Shown piece by piece: positions 11,428-22,204 of a stretch of DNA of 64,000 nucleotides. A model generated the notes under the pieces. It saw only the letters and a program-made list of their open reading frames with translations, made no database searches and was not told the origin of the DNA. Location of the stretch: NCBI GenBank assembly GCA_022813625.1, contig JAKLMB010000033.1:186001-250000 (forward strand), written 5' to 3'. Positions within the stretch are counted from its first letter, which is position 1. Every line of letters begins with the position of its first letter. This DNA comes from Aaosphaeria pasadenensis (Eukaryota > Ascomycota > Dothideomycetes > Pleosporales). A program made the translations under genes and the position numbers.

Positions 11428-14057
11428 TCCTTCTGTCGATCAGCCGTTAAAGGCTGTGACAAGTATCTTTGATTTCCCGGTCATTGACAAATAAATCCGA
11501 TATGTTCTACTTGGCAATTCTGCCTCCCAATCATGCAACCCGTACATTCGACTTGACGGTCGCATTTACCGTGCATGATGGAGCTGGTATGGTCAGCCAA
11601 GAGCCGTCTCTGTCGTCAACGCACTATAGTTGTCCACATCTAGGACATACTCTGTGCGTCGTTGATGTGGCTTTACAAGGATGTGGGAAGATGGGAAGGT
11701 ATTTCAGCCGTCTTACTGTTGGCCACTTATCTGCTCTGCGGTTTGCTCTTATACGTCACCATTGGACCTGAGGGTTCTATCATCTCTCCGAGAAGAAGAA
11801 TACCAATGTCTGAGTATATGATTGATTAGGCGAAGAGAAGGACAGCAGACTACCACCAAGCGGCAGTCTCTATCCACCTTATTGCATCCCGATCAACCTT
11901 TCAACCCCAAGTGTCCAATCAAGGATGCCAGTGCGTTTGGCCCCATAGTCAAGGGAACTTTAGTGCCTCTAGTGATGATGCAAAATGGAGAGCGTGGAGG
12001 AGTGTGCGTTTTAGATTGCTTTTCTCATTTCTAATATCTTATCTGTCTTTCATTATTATAGTTACAATGGACCCTCTTTTCATAATCCGACCGATTCCCA
12101 CGAGTGAACTTCGTCTATTTCTCCGTAGTAACACCCATCATGTATTACGTATCCTATGACACTAACCCACGCAACGCTTTCGTGTATATTGAAGCTGTTC
12201 ACGTTTTAATGGTTTCCATTGTAGTCAGAATTGCTCTCTGCGTCATAGTAGTTACTAGGAACCCCATGCACGCAGCCTAGAGAAACCCATGTCCGAGGCT
12301 CGTGAAACTCAACCAAAACATCCTTGTAATTCTTTCTTCCTCAAAACAAAACATACCAGAAAAAGCTCGAATTAAATGAATGCATACCCTTACAACCAAT
12401 CAATACACTATTCCCGGGAAAACAATACAGCTTGACGCACACACTACTGTCCCATCACACTATGAGAACGACGTATCCCAAGGGATCGATGATGGCGCGC
12501 TATATTTATCAATTCATCTTTACCATTCCCGCGGGACCCCCGGACCCCCCGTCCCCTCGTCCCGATTCGGCACGGTGTGTGGCTGTCAGATTGGCGAAAC
12601 CTTTACGATCCATCCTCCGTCATCCCCCAACGGCGCCGCTGACCGACCAGCCAGGCAGCAGCAGCAGCCACGACCCGCCTAATCGGGACGAGCTGTAGTC
12701 GGCGAAGTTCGTAGATGGTGCGGTTGTGTAACTTCGATCTTAATTGATCTGCAAAAGCAAAAAAAAGTTAATTACCCAGCTGCCAGGTAAGGACGAAAGG
12801 GAAGCACGTCACGTGCGAATCTGACGTTCATCGAGTATCCCTGTCCATAGGAGGAAGAAGGAAAGAAAGGGCGTCAGGCTTACGCCAATCATCGATCTAT
12901 CGTCATTGGTTTCTCGACCACAGCGTGTGAAAGGTAAGGTGTAAGCGCATTGTGGCGCTTTCTTGGTAAGGTTAACTCTTTGCGGAGTGTGTGTGCGTCT
13001 TACTGCGGCGTGGGCGTGATTCGGTTTTTGGGATTTGACCACGCGGACGACGAGGACGACGAACGATGTTGCGAGGTAAGAGGTAGGATGTTCGTTCGAA
13101 GGATGACTGGATGGTGGATGGATGTCTCGTGCGGCGGCGCGTGAACGACATAGCCTTTTTCTGAGGTAAGTTCAGAACGCAGGTGAACTCACATCTAGGG
13201 TTCGCATAGCTGCGGCGTGGTTGGGCGTGAGGCTGAGATGGTAGAGAGAGAGGTTGTGTGGCGCAGGAGGGATTATATCGATACTGGGATTACATGTCCT
13301 CTATTTGTATACGCGGTACCTGACTGGCTGCTGTGAAAATAAAAAGGATTTCCTATTCCTCACGGAGTACGGATTTCGAGGGCGTGTGGCTTGGAGGTTG
13401 GTTGGAGAGGCGTAGGTTTTGTTGGCGGTGACAGGTGTATGGCATGTTTAAGCTTTCTTGTTTTGCTTTTGAGGACGACGGCGATGTGATCATTCTGATC
13501 GCAGCCCTTTGCGACCGAGCTTAACCGCAACAGGGCTGTCGAGCATGAAAGCTAACTAGTCTCGATGTTTGAGTTTCGAGTTGCTCCGCCGTAGCATTTT
13601 CCTTTTCATCTTGGTGGGTATGGGCGTAGAGGACATGGACATGGATATGCTCGAGCATGTCAAGTCAGGGCCAAACCAGCGCCGCCCCAGTATTCGCATC
13701 ATTGCCCCGGATGATGCCTAGAGCACTGTAACACCGCGTTTCTATCTCTGGCCCCAGAGGTCAGAGGGACAGTCGGCTACGCTCGGTGGGGTGAAAACGC
13801 CCCGAGTTGCTGTAAGAAGTCTTGATGTGAGTGAATGATACATAGGTATGAGGGGATCCCTTGCTATATGAAATCACTTCTTGGTGGTGATTCTCACTTG
13901 AAATTTCTCGACCATTGTGCATCCGCCCCTTGTGCAAGTTCTTTTCGGCTACCCAGACTGGTTTATAGGAACTATGATTTTACACTCACCCGTCGTTGGA
14001 AACCAGCCCAGTTGGGATTTGGGGTTGCTTGAGTCAAATTGTACTACCACGCTCGAG
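11428..14057. other. 2.6-kb gap before the terpene synthase
   Basis: No conserved coding sequence seen on either strand. The first 150 bp should be the 3' UTR of the EST1/SMG7-like gene. 12500-12700 is GC-rich with CCCGCGGGACCC and CCCCGG runs; a CACGTG E-box-like site lies near 12808 (GTCACGTGCG). An in-frame ATG at 13974 would extend the terpene synthase N-terminus by 28 residues. The region is the likely promoter domain of the terpene synthase. Confidence 0.4.
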
Positions 14058-15347
14058 ATGAAGGCCAGCAATGCCCATGATACCCGGTCAGAGGCAATTC
14101 GCGATACGCTTTTGCTGTCGCTCAAGGGGCAGATGATTCGAATTCCGAATCTGAAGCCACTGTTTCGTCACTGGCCTACCCAGACGAGTCCCCATGTTGA
14201 TCGACTACGAGGAGACGTGAAGGACTGGCTCAATGAGTGAGAGATTGTCGCCGTCGTATTGGTTTGTGCACATTGCTAATTGTTCGTTAGTATTCTACCT
14301 CCAAGCAAGATTCTCAAGGCGTTGCAGGCGTCGGATTTTGGGCTTTTTGGCGCGACGTGGTGGCCCTTCGCCGACTTTGAGCAATTGAAGATCGTGACGT
14401 TCTTTGCCATCTGGCTCTTCATCTGGGACGATGGTAAGCTCTTTCCAAAGCATCATATTATCTTGACGGGATGCTGATACAATTCACAGAGATCGACCAC
14501 AGCGATGGCGCAATGTGGGACGACCACCACGCCGCGCAACTATACCGCGAAGAGACCCTCGCATATATCCGCTTCTCCCTGGGCCTCTCCAACCTGAACC
14601 CAGGGCCCTCGAACGAGATCATTCTAACATTCGACACCATAGGTTCCGCCGTCCGCAAGGCCTACTCGCCCGAGAAATGCCACATGTTCTACGAGGAACT
14701 CCGCTTCTACATCGAAAACACCAAGCACGAAGAAGCATTCCGCATCGCGGGCGCCATCCCCACCATCGAGGAGTACTGGCGGTACCGCCTCGGCAGCAGT
14801 GCCGTCTACTCGTGCCTCGCGCTCAATGAGTTCAGCTGGAGCGGCATGGACCTCTCCGTCGAGTTCTACTCCGACGAGGACGTCCGGACGATGTTCCGCT
14901 ACACGAATGTCCTCGTCGTGGCGGTCAACGACTTGCTCTCGGTCAAGAAGGAAATTGTATGTCTCTTCTCGTTTTCCCCTTCACCGTGATCGATCTATTT
15001 GTACTAACCAATTGGTTCTGTAGAAGCGAAACGCAATTGACAGCCTAATTCCAATCCTAGTGTCACAGTTCGGCGACAGCGGCGCCGGCAGCTGCGGCGA
15101 CGACATTCAGATCGCCGTCGATGAAGTAGTGACCATCATCGACGAATCAATCAAGAACATGGACCATGTCGCCGAGTCCCTGGCCTCCAAGTACGAGCAC
15201 GCGGACGAGGAGACGAGGGTTCAGGTGCGGAGGTTTGTAGATGGCTGTAAGGCTTACACTACCGGGAACCTGACTTGGAGTCTCGAGACGGATAGATATG
15301 GTGTCAAGAACTCGAGGGTCGGGGAAGAGGTCGTCATTGTGCTTTGA
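14058..15347 (+). CDS. type I sesquiterpene-type terpene synthase
   Basis: Cyclises a prenyl diphosphate, probably farnesyl diphosphate judging from fungal relatives. Exons 14058-14236, 14291-14433, 14490-14956 and 15024-15347 give 370 aa, the normal size of fungal sesquiterpene cyclases. The metal-binding motifs are complete: WDDEID (Asp106, Asp107, Asp110), the NSE motif NDLLSVKKE (Asn254, Ser258, Glu262) and the C-terminal RY pair (Arg354, Tyr355 in ETDRYGV). The second intron splits the DDEID motif codon. The start at 14058 places 30 residues before the conserved RIPNL; ATG 13974 is an alternative. Neighbours are housekeeping genes (EST1-like, SWC5), with no P450, prenyltransferase or regulator adjacent, so it is an orphan synthase. 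The product cannot be predicted from sequence alone. Confidence 0.93.
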
Positions 15348-15857
15348 GAGGCATAGATGAATAGAGAGATAAGGACTAATGATTGCTGGAGACGGTTTTC
15401 TTTCTATTTGGGAACACACTGGGTCTTTTTATAGCAGGGCTTGAGATACCATTAGACGGTGTGATTATTGAAGAACGAAGTAATTAATACAGTACAGTAC
15501 ATATCTGTTCCAAAAATTCTCAGCTTCATGACCTCGATAATACTGAAGCAACTTTTTACTACCTCCTCATCAATGCAAGGATAAAATTGGTATGTTTTGC
15601 CATGCAGTTGGGAACTACATTTCTCCAGTCGTAATAGAGCTTGGTCATTTGACACAACGTTTGCAACGAGAACCAGAATATCGAGTGTTTGTCTGTTGAT
15701 CTTTGCTTTATCTATCGGCCGGATTGGTGGTCAAGACAATAGTGAGGTTGTAACGTGACTACGCCGGATTTGGACTAGTGCTGTATGTACCTAAGTACCT
15801 AAATATCTTGAATGCGTCCTCTCCATAGTTAGACCATAATTTCTACGCGACATCACA
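15348..15857. other. intergenic, terpene synthase / SWC5
   Basis: About 510 bp of 3' flank and promoter. The SWC5 side has a direct repeat GTACCTAAGTACCTAA near 15786. No coding content seen. Confidence 0.4.
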
Positions 15858-16937
15858 ATGGCTCCCCATGACCCCCTCGATGACGACCTTGATGGAGAGG
15901 AAGCATACCACGAATCATCCGATGAGGACTTCGATCCCGTAGCAATACCCGCCGACGAATCGTCCGCCTCCTCAGACGAAGAAGAAGCCAATGCCAAACC
16001 AGCTGCGCGTAAAGGCAAGCGGAAAGCGCCCGCGGACGATGATCTAGACTCCGGCGATGAAGTCACCATACAAGCTGCTGCGCGGAAGCGGAAGTCAAAG
16101 AAGCAAAAGGGCGGGAAAAAGAACGTCGACGATGACGAGCTCATATTATCAGAGGATGAAGGCGGCGATGGAGGGTTGATCAAGACAAGGGCACAGAGAC
16201 GGGACGAGCAGAAGGAGCGGAGGCCATTGGCACGAACGGATGGGGCTACCGTTGATGTCGATGCCTTGTGGGCGCAGATGTCGGCCGCACCTTTACAACC
16301 AATACACCCAGCTTCCGTGTCGAAAGATCAGGAAACACAAGCACAAGGTGCAAATAAGGATGCAGAAGCACAAGCACAGGATGAGACGGACCTCGTATCT
16401 ATCAAGAAAGTGTACAACTTCGCAGGCCAGGACACCACAGAGGAGAAGCAGGTACCTCGCTCGTTGCTAGACAAACATCTGGCGGATGGGTGGAAAACCG
16501 TGGAAACTGGTGCGGTAGGGAGCGACGCCGAGAAGAAGAGTGAGAAAGATGCGGAGTCTAAAATCAGACGCCCACTCCGTCGCCCATCGCGTTTCGACGC
16601 CAACCCACTCGGTTACGTTCGCGCACTCCCAGCTGAGCATCAACTCGGATGGCCGCGGAGAGGTCGCATAACGCCTACAGCTGCTCCTGGCTCGGACAAT
16701 CCCAACATGGCCGAAGCAACAAAAGCGATTCGACCAGAGAGAGCACAGAAACTCAATGTGGTCGACAAATCCAGACTGGATTGGACGGGATTCGTCAACA
16801 AGGAGGGTATTGCAGAGGAGTTGGACGTCCACGGGAAGACGAAGGAAGCCTACTTGGGCCGTATGGAGTTCTTAGCTGGTGTTGACGCAAGGCGGGAGGA
16901 AGAGCGCCGGCGGATGAAGACGGCTACCACCACGTGA
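15858..16937 (+). CDS. SWC5: SWR1 chromatin-remodelling complex subunit SWC5
   Basis: Single-exon gene for a 359-aa member of the BCNT/CFDP1 family. SWC5 is a subunit of the SWR1 complex, which exchanges H2A for H2A.Z in nucleosomes. The N-terminal half is strongly acidic (runs of Asp/Glu/Ser such as SSDEDFD and SGDE), consistent with histone binding, alternating with basic KRK and KKQKGGKK nuclear localisation-like patches. The C-terminal about 70 residues are the diagnostic BCNT domain: KLNVVDKSRLDW, then GIAEELDVHGKTKEAYL and GRMEFLAGVDARREEERR. Start is the only ATG compatible with the acidic N-terminus and has a good context (ATCACAATGGCT). Function is assigned with confidence. Confidence 0.94.
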   Translation: MAPHDPLDDDLDGEEAYHESSDEDFDPVAIPADESSASSDEEEANAKPAARKGKRKAPADDDLDSGDEVTIQAAARKRKSKKQKGGKKNVDDDELILSEDEGGDGGLIKTRAQRRDEQKERRPLARTDGATVDVDALWAQMSAAPLQPIHPASVSKDQETQAQGANKDAEAQAQDETDLVSIKKVYNFAGQDTTEEKQVPRSLLDKHLADGWKTVETGAVGSDAEKKSEKDAESKIRRPLRRPSRFDANPLGYVRALPAEHQLGWPRRGRITPTAAPGSDNPNMAEATKAIRPERAQKLNVVDKSRLDWTGFVNKEGIAEELDVHGKTKEAYLGRMEFLAGVDARREEERRRMKTATTT

Positions 16938-18316
16938 GCCGGATGTAAACGATTCTATTTTATTTATATAACAATGATACCCCGACTTCGATTGATTCCG
17001 ATCATGCAATTCAACACACCTTTTTGCCCTCATGGAATTGACTAACCAACATGGGATATATCGCTTTTGTGCCATTGGAAGAACGAGAGCCATGCCAACA
17101 AGAACTCCAATCGAAACATGAGCTGATCAAGGCGGTTCCTCGGTGTAAATGGAATACATTGCATTGCAGGCGCCAGGTGGCGGAGAGGTTCGAACCACTC
17201 CATTCTCAACAAGATTTGGTCGGGGCCGGAAATATCTCTCGTACAGCGAAGTTTGGCTGACCGGGAAGGCATTCCTTCTTTGCACCATGTAGCGCTTGAC
17301 CAACGTCTAGACGACTCCAACCATAGCACCAAGTAGTCCGTACAAAAGGCAAGGGTTTCAGATCGCACAACATCACACTTGGAAGGGCTGCGTTCAAACT
17401 CCGTGTACCGATCGGCGGTTGGACGGAGAATTACTACCACGTTGTTCATAGGCCGCGGATGCTGGGCTATAGAATCGATGCGTTGACGAAGTTGCAAGTC
17501 TACTCCCGATCACAGTTGACATGTTTCGTGAGTCGTGAGACTCGTGACCCCGCGTGGGGTCCATCACAAGGCGACAGAAAATTGGACCGAGTGTACGAAG
17601 ACTTGCTTCATTTGAACAGCAAGGGTCTCAATCACTACGGGAAGGTTTCACGTTCATCAAAACTACCCAGGCGCCACTCAGGGGCCACTTGGACCGCGAT
17701 CAAATCATAGCCGACGTCACCCTGCAGAGCGGGACTGCCCGTCCATCAATAGCATTCAGAACTGGTTGCAAACCAATAATGGACTGCATCGATACGACAG
17801 AGAATAAATATCTAGCCTCACGCTAGTGAGTTGGATATTCCCCATGGAGCAAAAAGCAAGCGAAGCACTTTCGGCTGGAGAGTCCCGGATCAAGGGCATT
17901 CGGGTTTCGACAGAGGAAATAGATAATACACAACACAACCCCAGCCCCATCATCCCTGGTAAGATTAAACGATCCAACTAGGAAACGTTTTGACTTGTTC
18001 AAGTTTAACCTTTCGTGGCCAAGCACCGTATGATCCTTTGTGGTACGTTTACGGACTTAATTACAGGTGTTTGCACAACCCTGATACAGTTAAGGTTGGA
18101 CCAAGTTGCGAAGCTAGTTGCCGCCGTCCAGGTCTGATTGTTGATCGGACTTCGATATACATATTGCTACAGGTAGCACCGCTCGCGGGTCCGAAACTTA
18201 CCTCGATTTCCTACCTTCTTCTCCATATCGTGATGTGATTAGCGCGTACGCATTCTACTTCTACTATTAACACCATAATCGTTCTCTCGCGCCGTTGCGA
18301 GCCAATCTTATTCAAG
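16938..18316. other. intergenic, SWC5 / CFEM-like gene
   Basis: About 1.4 kb. The longest frame (17497-17042, minus, 151 codons) has no recognisable domain and ordinary noncoding composition. No RNA gene or repeat identified. Probably the promoter region of the downstream membrane-protein gene. Confidence 0.4.
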
Positions 18317-19194
18317 ATGAGACCTTTCTCTGCGAAATCGACATCCCTTATTCTCCCTTTCCTTTCGCTCATCACCCTCTCGGCGACTCCAGTTGCCGCG
18401 AAATCTACCAGCATCTTCATTGACCAGATCCCACTATATTCTCGGCTGGCATCATGCGCAGAAGACAGAGTCAGTGCGATCATCCGCGCCCAGTTTTCAG
18501 GATGCGGCGATAACATGCAATTGACTTCGTTCTCTTGCTTCTGCATCGACTCGAGCACAGAATTCAACTCCATTCTGTCGACAGCCGTGGAGGAGCAATG
18601 CGCCCTCACACGAACAGGCGGACTGGCGACAATCACCAAAGGAAGCCCTGAGCCCGAGGTCACTAAGGTGCAGGAGCTGTTCGCGAGCTACTGCTCTAAG
18701 ACCACCCTGTTGACTGATTGTACGTTTGTTTCGCAATTCCTGTAAATCATCAGTTCTAATAGATCATAGTAACGTCAACCAACACGGCAGCAGCAACTGG
18801 AACACAAGGTCCTCAGACAGCCACCGCGCCGTCCCTCTCAACCGCCACTTCAACTTCGACAAACTCAGCAGAAGAATCCGGCTCTTCTAACAAAACGCCC
18901 ATTGCCGCCATCGTCGTCCCATGTGTTATTGTACCCCTTGCACTAATTGCAGCCGGCGCATTCTTCTTCGTCCGCCGACGTCGTAACCATACGAAACCTA
19001 TAGAATTGGCGGATTCCAGCGCCACGTACCCGCACAGATACAGCGCACCAAAGGAGCTTGTCGGAGACCAGAAGAAACACGAGATGGGCATAGGCGAGGA
19101 CGCGTATGCACACGAGTTGGGTCCCGCGGTTCAGCCTGTGGAACTCCAGGGAGGGTCGCCGGCCGATTGGAAGCGGAAAGAGACCTCGACCTGA
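18317..19194 (+). CDS. CFEM-like cysteine-rich single-pass membrane protein
   Basis: Exons 18317-18719 and 18770-19194 (intron GTACGT..TAG) encode 275 aa. Residues 1 to about 28 form a signal peptide (hydrophobic SLILPFLSLITLS, then ATPVAAKS). The ectodomain has a cysteine pattern close to CFEM domains: C-AEDR..C-GD..SCFC-ID..C-AL..YC-SK, with six to seven cysteines instead of eight. A Ser/Thr-rich stalk follows (APSLSTATSTSTNSAE), then one transmembrane helix (IAAIVVPCVIVPLALIAAGA) and a basic stop-transfer RRRRN, leaving a cytosolic tail of about 75 residues. CFEM proteins serve in haem/iron uptake, adhesion or surface sensing. Because the cysteine set is incomplete, function is not assigned. 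The exon 2 frame is confirmed by the stalk, helix and tail reading without a break. Confidence 0.75.
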
Positions 19195-20179
19195 GTACGG
19201 AGAGCCTGACCAAGCAATAATTCCGCTAGAGATTCCGGTGGATTGGAAGAAAGGATTCAACTAAGAACGGCTGACACGTGGTTGTGTCGAGGATGGATGG
19301 TTTCGATTGAAATTGGCAGTTCGTGTTGGATGTCAGCCAGCTGTTACGGCCGAGCACCTCGTCGATGAAGAAAACACCTAGAGCCTCGCAATCTCTTTCT
19401 TCGATTCTTATTACTTACAGACCATTTGGAGCGTAGAGCTACTGCATCAGCCTGCCCCTGTGCTTGCTGTCCGAATTATCCTCTGAGATGGGCACGCGCG
19501 GCCGCGATACTTTCTTTCGACTGATACATGATTTCCTTTTCCAATTGGCCTTTTGCTACGACAAACAAGAGCCAACATTTCCAAAAGCCATTTCAATCCA
19601 CTATCCAGTTGATCATATCATGAGATACCTATACCATCCCAAGATAACTTGGTCCAAACCATGTCGCGCTACACATGTACTATGTCGATCTACCTACCAA
19701 GATGGGAATATCTATTGCGGCAACCTGGAAGGAGCGGATGGGCATGTATGGGGCCCAGCGGGTGCTTTTTCTCTAAACTGTACGAAGATGATCGGACCAT
19801 TACCCTGAGATACCACCTTGCCGAGTTGTAATCTTGAGAACAATCAATCCTAATATTGAGGCATTGGAATGCGGCGTGACTGAACGTAATGACTTTGATC
19901 CTGCACTTCGTGCTACCATACGCCTTGCATCTGCACGATGCTTACCTTCCTTCCAGCTCAGCATGGCCGCCAACTGCCTTCCTATGTGCTTGCCACCACT
20001 ACACCAGGCATTTCTACCAACCCTTCCGTTCCACCCATCCAACAACCAACACTTCACTACAACTTTCTTACAATCTCATCAAGCTTCCCATATTCATTCG
20101 CTCACAGAACTCTGTCTACACACATCATCAAAGCACTAGAAGTATTCTTACCAGTGCTAACTACCTCCCCACCATCACC
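19195..20179. other. intergenic, CFEM-like gene / unknown 405-aa gene
   Basis: About 985 bp. A frame at 19464-19808 and an in-frame upstream ATG at 19889 (97 codons before 20180) are open, but neither resembles known proteins. The sequence before 20180 looks like a CA/CT-rich leader. Confidence 0.4.
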
Positions 20180-21448
20180 ATGTCTTACACTGCCTCTGGT
20201 GAGGTTCCTTTCGACGGCCACACGGATGTAGACCAAGCCCCCAGCCAGCCAGCCCATCCTCTGTCGCACACCGAAGACTCGAGTTCACCGCAGTTAACTC
20301 GGGCATCCGATTACATCCCTGTCTGGCGCAGACGATGCCTAGAGTACCAAGCAGAACAGCAGCAATATCTCAATTGTTCAGACGAAGCGAAGCAATCGGG
20401 CACACATTTGTCCCCACAGATTGGACCTAGGAGCAATCATGAGAATATGCAACCATCTCAGAGCGAGCGGAATCAAGGGAAGATTCCGGCCAAGAATGGA
20501 GAAAACACGAGTCCACAAGCGCAGCTTCCTCAAGCGCAACAACCTTTGACCGCTAACGCTCTGCGATCCAGTCAAGTCGAGGACTATGGGCGCGGTCGGC
20601 CTCACTATCGTGGACGAAGACATCACATGAAGCCAGGCGGAGATAGCACGCCAGGTCGGGAATCCCCTAACAACAAGCCTTCCGTCATGAACAATCTAAG
20701 AGGGAAATTTAAAGCTATTGTGACGCATAGCCGTTCGAACTCAAGAGCACCCTTGGAGCGGAGCTTAGGATACCAGCTCTATCTCGAGGCCAAGAAGCGC
20801 GGTGAACCGAGTTCCTATAAACATTTTCGACAGCAATTACCCAAGGAATGGGCAGACTGGGACGAACGCCGATTGCTAGAGCAATATGCAAACTCGTTGG
20901 GCTGGCCCTATACACCTGGTAAAGCGCTGTGAGCCCAACTAGACCCGGTATTTCTCTGACTTGACATAGGAGTCTCCCTGCAGGATGATTCATTCACGGA
21001 CCTTTTCCTCGTCACGAGCTCTCACCATGTTGCGCGGATGGTACAAGGGTTCTTCGAGGCGTGCGACATGCTGACTGCACCTGAAGACTATTCATCCTTA
21101 CGAACTATGCACTTACTGGGGACAATCATCCGATTCGAAATGATGAGATCGATGCAATTCGCCATTCCGACTTTGTCGCATATTTGCCGTACAGCGAAGG
21201 TGAACTCATACAAAGTCGATGCGCAGCAACGGCAGTGGTGGAAGGCAGAGGCAAGCTTAGGCTTTGCACCGGGCATGGGACCAGTGGTTGCTCAACTCGA
21301 TTTCGAAAAAGAGAAGTTTAAGAATACGGCCAGGCGTATAAGGGAGTTGTTGTCTAGTATCGGTTGTGGCTGGGTGCAAGGGTATCCAGACAACCCTCAT
21401 GGACTGGCAGAACCACCGTCGGATTCTTTTCGTCCCCCCTTCTCATGA
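20180..21448 (+). CDS. fungal protein of unknown function, 405 aa
   Basis: Exons 20180-20918 and 20970-21448 (intron GTAAAG..TAG). I do not recognise it. Residues 1 to about 180 are disordered and rich in Gln, Ser, Pro and Arg, with a GRGRPHYRGRRHH basic patch. Residues about 185 to 245 look folded (LGYQLYLEAKKRGEPSSYKHF, then ADWDERRLLEQYANSLGWPY). After the intron the protein continues with VSLQDDSFTDLFLV and a helical C-terminal region ending in a Pro/Ser-rich tail. The start is ATG 20180 in a strong context (CATCACCATGTCT). An upstream in-frame ATG at 19889 would add 97 residues, beginning with a hydrophobic stretch, but reads like leader sequence. The intron keeps the frame, which supports a single gene. 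Confidence 0.6.
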
Positions 21449-22204
21449 TCTTTCATTCCCAACATCGCCCATTACTGGTCCCCAAAGCGGTTTGGGGATA
21501 ATCGGAATGGTGCATGACTGGATCTGTTGGGTAGGGTTAGGTACCTAGTTGTATATAACTAGATTGAGAGAGAACGATGGGTTTTCTCATGCCTCGACCG
21601 CATCGCAGTGGCAAATACTACCTGCTACTGTATGCTCGTACTTACTCGTATGTATTGTTCCTTTCATAATTGGTACATAGCGGTCGTTCTGGATGGTCGG
21701 ACGGTGGACGTCGAGTCGCAGTGGCTTATGGGCTAAATCCCGTTGACTTTCCTAATCGGGATTGGTGTACGCCCATATACGGTTACGCTTTGGGTAATGG
21801 AAATTTTCCTGCAAATCCGAGTTTTCTCGCTCTTTTGTAAGCGCGCCCTACGAGAAAGTACCCTACTTAGACGAATAACTACCGACAATAGCCTGCCTTG
21901 CCTCTGTCTCTCCCTCCTTGTCCTTGTCCTTGTCCCTCGGTGACTGTAACTGTGACTCTTGACTGTTAGCATAGCAAGTCCTCGTTCGTCCGTCTATGAC
22001 TGGGTCCGTCTGGGGTCGAACCATCCTTCATCCCTTCTAGTCTATTTACTCTAAAACCTTTTGCACCTCTCTCCCTCTATTCTTGCCTTCTTGTCATTGC
22101 CAAAGTACCCTCTGCTCGTCCCGTGCATAGTTACATACAATACATAGAAAGGCGGTCCAGTTCGTTAGACCAGGTTCTGTGTGACTCTTCCAAAGTCTGA
22201 CAAG
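21449..22204. other. intergenic, unknown gene / MFS transporter promoter
   Basis: About 755 bp. Contains a short TCCTTG tandem repeat near 21914-21932 and CT-rich leader blocks at 22060-22110. No coding content recognised. Confidence 0.4.

Noticed and set aside
12500..12700. GC-rich block as a possible gene
   Set aside because: Overlapping short frames only, with simple C and GC runs and no domain.
13917..13973. Longer terpene synthase frame starting upstream
   Set aside because: The upstream part of this frame begins with a GTG, not ATG; ATG 14058 gives the usual distance to the RIPNL motif. ATG 13974 kept only as an alternative.
17185..17205. GGTTCGAACC resembling a tRNA T arm
   Set aside because: T stem mismatched and no cloverleaf can be drawn around it.
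17042..17497. 151-codon minus frame between SWC5 and the CFEM-like gene
   Set aside because: No recognisable domain, random-looking composition, no neighbours in phase.
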